Of a stretch of 64,000 nt of DNA, positions 35,731-48,349 are shown one piece after another. Location of the stretch: the NCBI GenBank assembly GCA_029961685.1, contig JARWKL010000008.1:13983981-14047980 (forward strand). Reading direction: 5' to 3'. The stretch's first letter is position 1. The number at the start of each line of letters is the position of its first letter. Origin of the DNA: Aristolochia californica. Taxonomy: Eukaryota; Streptophyta; Magnoliopsida; Piperales; Aristolochiaceae. The position numbers and the translations under genes were made by a program. Under the pieces are notes generated by a model. The model saw only the letters and a list, made by a program, of their open reading frames with translations. It was not told where the DNA came from and did no database searches.

Positions 35731-38559
35731 AATTTCCCCAACATGGATAACAAAACTTTGGTGTTCATTTTTAGTGCGTGAAAATAACTTTCTTCACTCA
35801 CATTTATTATAGTTTTGAAATTCTTTCACAAACATAAACTCTAAAATTTCCATTTTGTTGTGATCTATATTTTCCTTATCTTTTTGTTTACGAGAAAACT
35901 GGGTGAGAGAAAAAGTCAAGTTTGAAAAAAAAAAGTGAACATCCAAAATGGAAATGCACAAATGCTGAGAGAGATAATTCCAAAAAGTATCTGTGATTTT
36001 TTAGGTCCGCTTTTTGAAAAATAGGCCAAAAGTGGGTTGTTTGGCTCTGGTAAATATCCCAACGCACTTCAACTTGAGAATTTTAATGTTTTCTTTTTCG
36101 TAGAAATTTTTGGATCATTAGGTCATTTGCATCTTCAACAAGTTTTTGGCATGCATATGCACCACATTTTACGCATGTTAGGATCAATTAGGAATCTCTT
36201 TCTTATAAAATTCCACCAAGCTATCTGGGGATTTACTATTGGAATTTCCCCAACATGGATAACAAAACTTTGGTGTTCATTTTTAGAGCGTGAAAATATC
36301 TTTCTTCACTCACATTTACTATAGTTTTCAAATTCTATCACATACATAAGCTCTAAAATTTCCATTTTGTTGTGATATATGTTTTTCTTATCTTTTTATT
36401 TACGAGAAAACAAGGAGAGTGAAAAACTCAAGTTTGAAAACAAAAAATTGAGCATCCAAAATGGAAATGCACAAATACTGAGAGAGATAATTCCAAAAAT
36501 TTTCTGTGATTTTTTAGGTCTACTTTTTGTAAAATAGGCCAAAAGTGGGTTGTTTTGCTCTTGAAAATATCCCACCGCACGATAAGTTGAGAATTTTAAT
36601 TTTTTCTATTCCTTGAAATTCTAGGATCATTAGGTCATTTGCATCTTCAACATGTTTCTGGCATGCATATCCACCACATTTAAAACATGTTAAGATCAAT
36701 TAGGAATCTCTTTTTTATAAAATTCCACCAAGCTATCTAGGGTTGTACTAGTGGAATTTCTCCAATGTGGATAACAAAACTTTGGTGTTCATTTTTAGAG
36801 CGTGAAAATAACTTTCTTCACTCACATTTATTAAAGTTTTCAAATTCTTTCACATACATAAACTGTAAAATTTTTGTTTTGTTGTGATCTATATTTGGCT
36901 TATCTTTTTTTTTTTTACGAGAAAACTGGGAGAGTGAAAAACTCAAGTTTGAAAAAAAAATTGAACATCCAAAATGGAAATACAAAAATGCTGAGAGAGA
37001 TAATTCCAAAAAGTATTTGTGATTGTTTAGGTCAGCTTTTAGTATAATAGGCAAAAATCGGTTGTTTGGCTCTAGTAAATATCCCACCGCACGTTTACTT
37101 GAGAATTTTAATTTTTCTACTCCTTGAAATTTTGGATCAATAAGTCATTTACATCTTCAATATGTTTCTGACATGCACCTCCACCACATTTGAAACATGT
37201 CGGGATCAATTAGGAATCTCTTTCTTATAAAATTTCACCAAGCAATCTTGGGTTGTACTAGTGGAATTTCCCCAACGTGGATAACAATACTTTAGTGTTC
37301 TTTTTTAGTGCATGAAAATAAATTTTTTCATTAACATTTATTTTAGTTTTCAAATTCTTTCACATACATAATCTCTAAAATTTCCATTTTGTTGTGATCT
37401 ATATTTGCCTTATCTTTTTGTTTACGAGAAAAACTGGGAGAGTGAAAAACTCAAGTTTGAAAAAAAAATTGAACATCCAAAATGGAAATGCACAAATACT
37501 GAGAGAGATAGTTCCGAAAATTATCTATGATTTTTTAGGTCAGGTTTTTGTAAATTAGGCAAAAAGTTGGTTGTTTGGCTCTAGTAAAAATCTCACCGCA
37601 AGTTTACTTGAGAATTTTAATTTTTTCTACTCCTTGAAATTTTTGGATCATTACGTCGTTTCATCTTCAATATGTTTCTCGCATGCATGTCCGCCATATT
37701 TAAAACATGTTAGGATAAATTAGAAATCTGTTTCTTATAAAATTTCACCAAGCTATCTGGGGTTGTACTTGTGGAATTTCCCGAACGTGGATAACAAAAC
37801 TTTTGTGTTCATTTTTAGTATGTGAAAATAACTTTCTTCACTCACATTTATTATAGTTTTAAAATTCTTTTGCATACATAAACTCTAAAATTTCCATTTT
37901 GTTGTGATCTATATTTACCTTATCTTTTTCTTTACGAGAAAACTAGGAGAGTGAAAAAGTAAAGTTTGAAAAAAAATATTTAACATCCAAAATGGAAATG
38001 CACAAATGCTAAAAGACATATTTCCTAAAAGTATCTGTTATTTTTTAGGTCCGATTTTTGTAAAATAGGCAAAAAGTGGGTTGTTTGGCTTTGGTAATTA
38101 TCCCACCGCACGCTAACTTTAGTATTTTAATTTTTTCTCCTCCTTGAAATTTTTTGATCATTAGGTCATTTGCACCTTCAACATGTTTCTCGCATGCATA
38201 TCCACCACATATAAAACATGTTAGGATCAATTAGGAATCTCTTTCTTATAAAATTCCACCAAGCTATCTAGGGTTGTAATAGTGGAATTTCCCCAATATG
38301 GATAACGAAACTTTGGTGTTCATTTTTAGTGAGTGAAAATAACTTTCTTCTCTCACATTTATTATAGTTTTTGAATTCTTTCTCATACATAAACTCTAAA
38401 ATTTCCATTTTATTATGATCTATATTTGCCTTATCTTTTTGTTTACGAGAAAACTGGGATAGTGAAAAACTCAAGTTTGAAAAAAAAAATTGAACATCCA
38501 AAATGGAAAGGCACAAATGCTGAGAGAGATAATTCCAAAAAGTATCTGTGATTTTGTAG

Positions 38560-38640
38560 GTCCGCTTTTTGTAAAATTGGCAAAAAGTGGGTTGTTTGCA
38601 TCTTCAATATGTTTCTGGCATGCATATCCAACACATTTAA
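38560..38640 (+). repeat. Monomer with ~84 bp deletion (monomer 38236)
   Basis: At about 38588 the text runs from AAAAAGTGGGTTGTTTG straight into CATCTTCAATATG. The normal interval, which holds GGCTCTGGTAAATATCCC, the CCGCACGTTAAC box and the TTAATTTTTTCTACTCC tract, is missing. TTTG is present at both edges of the deleted piece in ordinary monomers, which fits a slip or end-joining deletion. At 426 bp this is the shortest complete monomer in the window. Confidence 0.87.
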
Positions 38641-40702
38641 AAAATGTTAGGATCAATTAGGAATCTCTTTCTTATAAAATTCCACCAACCTATCTGGGGT
38701 TGTACTAGAGAAATTTCTCCAACGTAGATAACAAAACTTTGGTGTTCATTTTTAGTGCGTGAAAATAACTTTCTTCACTCACATTTATTATAGTTTTAAA
38801 TTCTTATGCAAACACAAACTCTTAAATTTCCATTTTGTTGTGATCTATATTTGGCTTATCTTTTTGTTTACGAGAAAACTCAGAGTGAGAAAAACTGAAG
38901 TTTGAAAAAAAAAGTAAACATCCAAAATGGAAATGCACAAATGTTGAGAGAAATAATTCCAAAAAGTATCTGTGATTTTTTGGGTCCGCTTTTTGTAAAA
39001 TACGCAAAAAGTGGGTTGTTTGGCTCTGGTAAAAATCCCACCGCACGTTTACTTGAGAATTTTAATTTGTTCTACTCCTTGAAATTTTTGGATCATTAGG
39101 TCACTTGCATCTTCAACATGTTTCTGGCATGCATATCCACCACATTTCAAACATGTTAGGATCAATTAGGAATCTCTTTCTTATAAAATTTCTCCAAGCT
39201 ATTAGGGGTTGTACTAGTGGAATTTCCCCAACATGGATAACAAAACCTTGGTGTTCATTTTTAGTGCGTGAAAATAACTTTCTTCACTCACATTTCTAAT
39301 AGTTTTCAAATTCTTTTGCATACTTAAACTCTAAAATTTCTAGTTTGTTGTGATGTATATTTGCCTTATCTTTTTGTTTACGAGAAAACAAAGAGAGTGA
39401 AAAACTTAAGTTTGAAAAAAAAATTGAACATCCAAAATGTAAATGCACAAATGCTGAGAGAGATAATTCAAAAAAGTATCTGTGAATTTTTAGGTCCGCG
39501 TTTTGTAAAGTAGAAAAAAGTGGGTTGCTTGGCCCTGATAAATATCCCACCGCACGTTAACTTGAGAATTTTATGTTTTTCTACTCCTTGAAATTTTTGG
39601 ATCATTAGGTCATTTGCATCTTCAACTTGTTTTTGGCATGCGTATCCACCACATTTAAAACATGTTAGGATCAATTAGGAATCTCTTTCTTATAAAATTC
39701 CACCAAGCTATCTGGGGTTGTACTCGTGGAATTTCCCTAGGTGGATAAGAAAACTTTGGTGTTCATTTTTAGTGCGTGAAAATAACTTTCTTCACTCACA
39801 TTTATTATAGTTTTCAAATTCTTTTGCATACATAAACTCTAAAATTTCCATTTTATTGTGATCTATATTGGCCTTATCTGTTTGTTTACGAGAAAACTAG
39901 GAGAATGAAAAACTCAAGTTAGAAAAAAAAAATTGAACATCCAAAATGGAAATGCACTAAAGCTGAGAGAGATAACTCCAAAAATTATTTGTGATGTTTT
40001 AGGTCCAGCTTTAGTAAAATAGGCAAAAAGTGGGTTGTTTGGCACTGGTAAATATCCCACCGCACTCTAACATGAGAATTTTAATTTTTTCTACTCCTTG
40101 AAATTTTTGGATCATTACGTCATTTGCATCTTTAACATGTTTCTGGCATGCATGTCCACCACATTTAAAACATGTTAGGATCAATTAGGAATCTCTTTCT
40201 TATAAAATTCCACCAAGCTATCTGTGGTTGTACTACTGGAATTTCCCCAACGTGGATAACAAAATTTTGTTGTTCATTTTTAGTGGGTGAAAATAACTTT
40301 CTTCACTCACATTTATTATAGTTTTCAAATTCTTCCACATACATAAACTCTAAAATTTCCTTTTTGTTATGATCCATATTTGCCTTATCTTTTGTTTACG
40401 AGAAAACAGGGAGAGAGAAAAACTCAATTTTGAAAAAAAAAAATTGAACATTGAAAATGGAAATGCACAAATGCTGAGAGAGATAATTCCAAAAAGTATC
40501 TGTGATTTTTTAGCTCTGCTTTTTGTAAAATTGGCAAAAAGTGGGTTGTTTGGCTCTCTCGTAAATATCCCACCGCATGTTAACTTGAGATTTTTAATTT
40601 TTTCTACTCCTTGAAATTTTTGGATCATTAGGTCGTTTGCATCTTCAATATGTTTGTGGCATGCATATCCACCACTTTTAAAACATGTTAGGATCAATTA
40701 GG

Positions 40703-42742
40703 AATCTCTTTCTTATAAAATTCCACCAAGCTATATGGGGTTGTACTAGTGGAATTTCTCCAACGTGGATAAAAAAACTTCGGTCTTCATTTTTAGTGTA
40801 TGAAAATAACTTTCTTCACTCACATTTATTATAGTTTTCAAATTATTTCACATACGTAAACTCTAAAATTTCCATTTTGTTGTGATCTATATTTTCCTTA
40901 TCTTTTTGTTTACGAGAAAACTAAGAGAGAGAAAAACTCAAGTTTGAAAAAAAAAATTGAACATCCAAAATGGAAATGCGCAAATGCTGGAAGAGATACT
41001 TTCAAAAAGTATGTTTGATTTTTTAGGTGCGCTTTTTGTAAAATAGGCAAAAAGTGGGTTGTTTGGCTCAGGTAAATATCCCACTGCACGTTAACTTGAG
41101 AATTTTAATTTGATCTACTTCTTGAAATTTTATGATCCTTAGGTCATTTGCATCTTTAACATGTTTCTGGCATTCATATCCATGACATTTAAAATATGTT
41201 AGGATCAATTAGAAATCTCTTTCTTATAAATTTCCACAGAGCTATATGGGGTTGTTCTAGTGGAATTTCCCCAACGTGGAAAACAAAACTTTGGTGTTCA
41301 TTTTTAGTGCGTGAATATAACTTTCTTCACTAACATTTATTTTAGTTTTCAAATTATTTTCCATACATAAACTCAAAAATTTCTATTTTTTGTGATCTAT
41401 TTTTGCCTTATTTTTGTGTTCACGAAAAAACTGGGAGAGAGAAAAACTCAAGTTTGAAAAAAAAATTGAACATCCAAATTGGAAATGCACAAATGTTGAG
41501 AGAGATAATTCACAAAAATATCTGTGATTTTTTAGGTCCGCTTTTTGTAACATAGGTAAAAAGTGAGTTGTTTGGCTGTGGTAAATATCTCACTGCACAT
41601 TAACTTTAGAATTTTTATTTTTTCTACTCCTTGAAATTTTTTTATCGTTAGGTCATTTGCATCTTCACCATGTTTCTGGCATGCATATCCACCACATTTG
41701 ATACATGTTAGGATCAATTTGGAATCAAATTCTTATAAAATTCCACCAAGCAATCTGGGTTTGTATTTGTGGAATTTCCCCAACGTGAATAACGAAACTT
41801 TCGAGTACATTTTTAGTGCGTGAAAATAAATTCTTCACTCACATTTATTATAGTTTTCAAACTATTTCACATACGTTAACTCTAAAATTTCCATTTTGTT
41901 GTGATCTATAGTTTTCTTATCTTTTTGTTTACGAGAAAGCTGGGAGAGAGAAAAACTCAAGTTTGAAAAAAAAATTGAACATCCAAAATGGAAATGCACA
42001 AATGCTGGAAGAGATAATTCCAAAAAGTATCTTTGATTTTTTAGGTGCGCTTTTTGTAAAATAGGCAAAAAGTGGGTTGTTTGTCTTATGTAAATATCCC
42101 ACTGCACGTTAATTTGAGAATTTTAATTTGATCTACTTCTTGAAATTTTTGGATCAATAGGTCATTTGCATCTTTAACATGTTTTTGGCATTCATATCCA
42201 TGACATTTAAAATATGTTAGGATCAATTAGGAATCTATTTCTTATAAATTTCCACAGAGCTATATGGGGTTGTTCTAGTGGAATTTCCCCAACGTGGAAA
42301 ACAAAACCTTGGTGTTCATTTTTAGTGCGTGAATATAACTTTCTTCACTAACATTTATTTTAGTTTTCAAATTATTTTCCATACATAAACTCAAAAATTT
42401 CTATTTTTTGTGATCTATTTTTGCCTCATTTTTGTGTTCACGAGAAAACTGGGAGAGTGAAAAACTCAAGTTTGAAAAAAAAAATTGAACATCCAAATTG
42501 GAAATCTACAAATGCTGAGAGAGATAATTCACAAAAATATCTATGATTTTTTATGTCCGCTTTTTGTAACATAGGTAAAAAGTGGGTTGTTTGGCTTTGG
42601 TAAATATCCCACTGCACGTTTAACTTGAGAATTTTAATTTTTTCTACTCCTAGATATTTTTGGATCATTAGGTTATTTGCATCTTTAACATGTTTCTTGC
42701 ATGCATATCCACATCATTTAAAACATGTTAGGATCAATTAGG
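40703..42742 (+). repeat. Tandemly duplicated monomer pair (dimer, ~1.02 kb period)
   Basis: Monomers 1 and 3 of this block share GCTGGAAGAGATA, GGTGCGCTTTTTG, TTAATTTGATCTACTTC and CATATCCATGACATTTAAAA. Monomers 2 and 4 share TTTCCACAGAGCTATATGGG, GTGAATATAAC, TTATTTTAGTTTTCAAATTA, ATTTTTGTGTTCACG and AATTCACAAAAATATCT. The two pairs lie 1018 to 1020 bases apart. More diverged relatives of the pair occur at 30623-31643 and 45808-46819. Confidence 0.88.
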
Positions 42743-45700
42743 AATCTCTTTCTTATAAATTCCACCAAGCTATCAGGGGTTGTACTGGTGGAATTTCCCC
42801 AACGTGGATAACAAAACTTTGGTGTTCATTTTTAGTGCGTGAAAATAACTTCCTTCACTCACATTTATTATAGTTTTCAAATTCTTTTGCATACATAAAC
42901 TTTAAAATTTCCATTTTGTTGTGATCTATATTTGCCTTATCCTTTTATTTACGAGAAAACTGGGAGAGTGAAAAACTTAAATTTGAAAAAAATAATTGAA
43001 CATCCAAAATGCAAAATGGAAATGCACAAATGCTGAGAGTTATAATTGCAAAACGTATCTGTGATTTTTTAGGTCGGCTTTTTGTAAAATAGGCAAAAAG
43101 TAGGTTGTTTGGCTCTGGTAAGTATCCCACTGCACGTTAACTTGAGAATTTTAATTTTTTCCACTGCTTGAAATATTTGGATGATTAGGTCATTTGCATC
43201 TTCAACATGTTTCTGGCATGCATGTCCACCACATTTGAAACATGTTTGGATCAATTAGGAATCTCTTTCTTATAAAATTCCACCAACCTATTTGGGGTTG
43301 TACTAGCGGAATTTCCCCAACGTGGATAACAAAACTTTGGTGTTCATTTTTAGTGCTTGAAAATAACTTTCTTCACTCAAATTAATAATAGTTTTCAAAT
43401 TATTTCACATACATAAACTCTAAAATTTCCATTTTTTTGTGATCTATATTTGCCTTATCTTTTTGTTTACGAGAAAATTGGGAGAGTGAAAAACTCAAGT
43501 TTGAAAAAAAAAATTGAACAACCAAAATGGAAATGCACAAATGCTGAGAGATATAATTCAAAAAGTATTTGTGATTTTTTAGGTCTGCTTTTAGTAAAAT
43601 AGGCAAAAAGTGGGTTGTTGGGCTCAAGTAAATATCCCACCGCACGTTAACTTGAGAATTTTAATTTTTTCAACTCCTTGAAATTTTTGGATCATTAGGT
43701 CATTTGCATCTCCAACAATGGTCTAGCATGCATATCCACCACATTTAAAACATGTTAGGATGAATTAGGAATGTCTTTCTTATAAAATTCGACACAGCTT
43801 TCTGGGGTTGTTCAATTGGAATTTACCCAATGTGCATAACAAAACTTTGGTCTTCATTTTTAGTGAGTGAAAATAACTTCCTTCGCTCACATTTATTTTA
43901 GTTTTCAAATTCTTTTGCATACATAAACTCAAAAATTCCAATTTTGTTGTGATATATATTTCCCTTATCTTTTTGTTTTAGAGAAAACAGGGAGAGCGAA
44001 AAACTCAAGTTTCAAAAAAAAAATTGAACATCCAGAATGCAAATGCACAAATGCTGAGAGATATAATTCCAAAAAGTATCTGTGATTTTATAGGTCTTCT
44101 TTTTGTGAAATAGGAAAAAAGTGGGTTGTTTGGCTCAGGCAAATAAACCACCGCACGTGAACTTGAGAATTTTATTTTTCTCTACTCGAAATTTTTGGAT
44201 CATTAGGTCGTTTGCATCTTCAATATTTTGCTGGCATGCATATCCACCACTTTTAAAACATGTTAGGATCAATTAGGAATCGCTTTCTTATAAAATTCCA
44301 CCAAGCTATCTGGGTTTGTACTACTGGAATTTCCCCAACGTGGATAACAAAAGTTTGGTGTTCATTTTTAGTGCGTGAAAATAACTTTCTTCAATCACAT
44401 TTATTACAGTTTTCAAATTCTTTCACAAACATAAACTCAAAAATTTCCATTTTGGTGTGATCTATGTTTGCCTTATCTATTTGTTTACGAGAAAACTGGG
44501 AGAGTGAAAAACTCAAGTTTAAAAAAAAAAAATTGAACATCCAAAATGGAAATGCACAAATTTTGAGAGAGATAATTCCAAAAGTATCTGTGATTTTGAT
44601 GGTCCGCTTTTAGTAAAATAGGCAAAAATTGGGTTGTTTGGCTCTCGTAAATATCCCACCGCACGTTAACTTGAGAATTTTAATTTTTTCTACTCCTTGA
44701 AATTTTTGGATGATTAGGTCATTTGCATCTTTAACATGTTTCTGGCATGAATATCGACCACATTTAAAACATGTTAGGAGCAATTAGGAATCTCTTTCTT
44801 TAAAATTCCACCATGGTATCTGGGGTTGTACTAGTGGAATTTCCCCAACGTGGATAAGAAAACTTTGGTGTTCATTTTTAGTGCTTGAAAATAATTTTCT
44901 TCACTCACATTTATTATAGTTTTCAAATTCTTTTGCATAAATAAACTCTAAAATTTCCATTTTGTTGTGATCTATATTTGCCTTCTCTTTTTGTTTACGA
45001 GAAAACTGGGAGAGTGAAAAACTCAAGTTTCAAAAAAAAATTGAACATCTAAAATGGAAATGGAAAAATACAGAAAGAGATAATTCCAAAAAGTATCTGT
45101 GATTTTTTAGGTCTGCTTTTTGTAAAATAGGCAAAAAGTGGGTTGTTTGGCTCTGGTAAATATCCCACCGCACGTGTTCTTAAGAATTTTAATTTTTTGT
45201 ACTCCTTGAAATTTTTGGATCGTTAGGTCATTTGCATCTTCAACATGTTTCTGGCATGCATATCCACCACATTTAAAACATGTTAGGATCAATTTGAAAT
45301 ATCTTTCTTATAAAATTCCACCAAGTTATCTTCGGTTGTATTAGTGGAATTTCCCCAACGTGGGTAACAAAACTTTGGTGTTCATTTTTAGTGTGTGAAA
45401 ATAACTTTCTTGACGCACATTTATTATAGTTTTCAAATTCTTTCATATACATAAACTCTAAAATTTCCATTTTGTTGTGATCTATATTTGCCTTATCTTT
45501 TTGTTTATGAGATAACTAGGAAAGTGAAAAAATCAAATTTGAAAAAAAAAATTGAACATCCAAAATGGAAATGCACAAATGCTGAGAGAGATAATTTAAA
45601 ACTTATCTGTGATTTTTTAGGTCTGCTTTTAGTAAAATAGGCAAAAAGTGGGTTGTTTGGCTCCGGTAAATATTCCACCACACGTTAACTTGAGAATTTT

Positions 45701-47839
45701 AATTTTTTCTACTCCTTGAAAATTTTGGATCGTTAGGTCATTTGCATCTTCACCATGTTTCTGGCATGCATATCCACCACATTTAATACATGTTAGGATC
45801 AATTTGGAATCTATTTCTTATAAAATTCCACCAACTATCTGGGTTTGTACTAGTGGAATTTCCCCAACGTGGATAACAAAACTTTTGTTCATTTTTAGTG
45901 CGTGAAAATAACTTTCTTCACTCACATTTATTATAGTTTTCAAATTCTTTCACATACGTAAACTCTAAAATTTCCATTTTGTAGTGATCTATATTTTCCT
46001 TATCTTTGTTTTTACAAGAAAACTGGGAGAGAGAAAAACTCAAGTTTGAAAAAAAAATTGAACATCCAAAATGGAAATGCACAAATGCTGGAAGAGAAAA
46101 TTCCAAAAAGTATCTGTGATTTTTTAGGTCCGCTTTTTGTAAAATAGGAAAAAAGTGGGTTGCTTGGCTCTAGTAATAATCCCACTGGACGTTAAGTTGA
46201 GTACTTTAATTTGACTTCTTGAAATTTTTGGTTCATTAGGTCATTTGCATCTTTAACATGTTTCTGGCATTCATATCCACGACATTTATAACATGTTAGG
46301 ATCAATTAGGAATTTCTTTCTTATAAAATTCCACCAAGATATAAGGGGTTGTTCTAGTGGAATTTCCCCAACGTGGGTAACAAAACTTTGGTGTTCATTT
46401 TTAGTGCGTGAATATAACTTTCTTTACTGACATTTGTTTTAGTTTTCAAATTATTTTCAATAGATAAACTCAAAATTTTTTTTTTGTTGTGATCTGTTTT
46501 TGCCTTATTTTTGTGTTTACGCGAAAACTGGGAGAGTGAAAAACTCAAGTTTGAAAAAAAAATTGAACATCCAAATGGAAATGCACAAATGCTAAGAGAG
46601 ATAATTCACAAAAATATCTATGATTTTTTAGGTCCGCTTTTTGTAACATCGGCAAAAAGTGGGTTGTTTGGCTCTGGTAAATATCCCACCACACGTGTAA
46701 CTTGAGAATTTTAATTTTTTCTACTCTTTAAAATTTTTGGATCATTAAGTTATTTGCCTCTTCAACATGTTTCTGGCATGCATATCCACATCATTTAAAA
46801 CATGTTAGGATCAATTAGGAATCTCTTTCTTATAAAATTCCACCAAGCTATCAGGGGTTGTACTAGTGGAATTTCCCCAACGTGGATAACAAAACTTTGG
46901 TGTTCATTTTTAGTGCGTGAAAATAACTTTCTTCACTCTCATTTATTATAGTTTTCAAATTATTTCACTAACGTAAACTCTAAAATTTCCATTTTGTTAT
47001 GATCTATATTTTACTTATCTTTTTGTTTACGAGAAACTTGGGAGAGTGAAAAACTCAAGTTTGAAAAAAAAAATTGAACGTCAAATATGGAAATGCACAA
47101 ATGTTGAGAGAGACAATTCCAAAAAGTATTTGTGATTTTATAGGCCTGCATTTTGTAAAATAGGTAAAAAGTGGGTTGTTAGACTTTGGTAAATATCCAC
47201 CGCACGTTAACTTGAGAATTTTAATTTTTTCTACTCCTTGAAATTTTTGGATCATTAGGTCATTTGCATCTTCAACAAGTTTCTGGCATGCATATCCACC
47301 ACATTTAAATCATGTTAGGATCAATTAGGAATCCCTTTCATATAAAATTCCACCAAGCTATCTGGGGTTGTACTTGTTGAATTTTCCCAATGTGCATAAC
47401 AAAACTTTGGTGTTCATTTTTGGTGCGTGAAAATAACTTCCTTTGCTCACATTTATTATAGTTTTCAAATTCTTTTGCATACATAAACTCTAAAATTTCC
47501 ATTTTGTTGTGATCTATATTTGCCTTATCTTTTTATTTACGAGAAAAATGGGATAGTGAAAAACTCAAATTTGAAAAAAATAATTGAACTTCCAAAATGG
47601 CAATGCACAAATGCTGAGAGTGATAATTGAAAAAGTATCTGTGATTTTTTAAGTCCGCTTTTTGTAAAATAGGCAAAAAGTGGGTTGTTTGTGTCTGGTA
47701 AATATCCCACCGCACGTTAACTTGAGAATTTTAATTTTTTCTACTCCTTGAAATTTTTGGATCATTAGGTCATTTGCATCTTCAACATGTTTTTGGTATG
47801 CATATCCCCCACATTTAAAACATGTTAGGATCAATTAGG

Positions 47840-48349
47840 AATCTCTTTCTTATAAAATTCCACCAAGCTATTTGGGGTTGTACTAGTGGAATTTCCCCCA
47901 CGTGGATAACAAAACTTTGGTGTTCATTTTTAGTGCGTGAAAATTACTTTCTTCACTCATATTTATAATAGTTTTCAAATTCTTTCACATACATAAACTC
48001 TAAAATTTCCATTTTGTTGTGATCTTTATTTGCCTTATCTTTTTGTTTACGAGAAAATTGGGAGAGTGAAAAACTCAAGTTTGAAAAAAAAAATTGAACA
48101 TCCAATATGGAAATGCACAAATGCTGAGAGATATAATTCCAAAATTATATGTGATTTTTAAGGTCCGTTTTGAGTAAAATTGGCAAAAAGTGGGTTGTTT
48201 GGCTCTGGTAAATATCCAACTGCATGTTAACTTGAGAATTTTAATTTTTTCTACTCCTTGAAATTTTTGGATCATTAGGTCATTTGCATCTTCAACATGT
48301 TTCTGGCATGCATATCCACCACTTTTAAAACATGTTTGGATATATTAGG
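47840..48349 (+). repeat. Representative satellite monomer (landmark map)
   Basis: This 510 bp copy shows the layout shared by the array. The start is arbitrary: the A of the AATCTCTTTC anchor. A TATAAAA stretch lies at offset 12. ACTAGTGGAATTTCC begins near 43. A CpG in the CAACGTGG box lies near 62, one in GTGCGTGA near 96 and one in TTACGAG near 211. A run of 7 to 12 A residues followed by TTGAAC lies near 234. A GGTCCGC box is near 325. The CCGCACGTTAAC box near 382 is mutated here to CTGCATG. The monomer ends with a palindromic box near 455 to 500 (AACATGTTT, then GGCATGCAT, then AAACATGTT). I found no internal 170 bp sub-repeat by eye, so the 510 bp unit looks like a true monomer and not a trimer. 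Confidence 0.9.

Larger units (their letters stand above)
29601..38661 (+). repeat. Diverged central domain with several internally deleted monomers
   Basis: Monomer starts are 29601, 30113, 30623, 31133, 31644, 32154, 32664, 33173, 33683, 34182, 34691, 35202, 35710, 36193, 36705, 37215, 37725 and 38236. The first four are related to the four starting at 44789, for example through TTTTTTGTACTCCTTG with GGATCGTTAGG, a GAGATAACT stretch, GGCATTCATATCCACGAC and GTGAATATAAC. The tail of the monomer at 31644 and the start of the next match those about 3.55 kb on, at 35202 and 35710. Three monomers here are clearly shortened, to 499, 483 and 426 bp. No gene is seen. Confidence 0.85.

Noticed and set aside
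47840..48349. 510 bp monomer as a trimer of ~170 bp units
   Set aside because: I compared the three thirds by eye and saw only short A+T-rich likenesses such as AATTT tracts, no real alignment.
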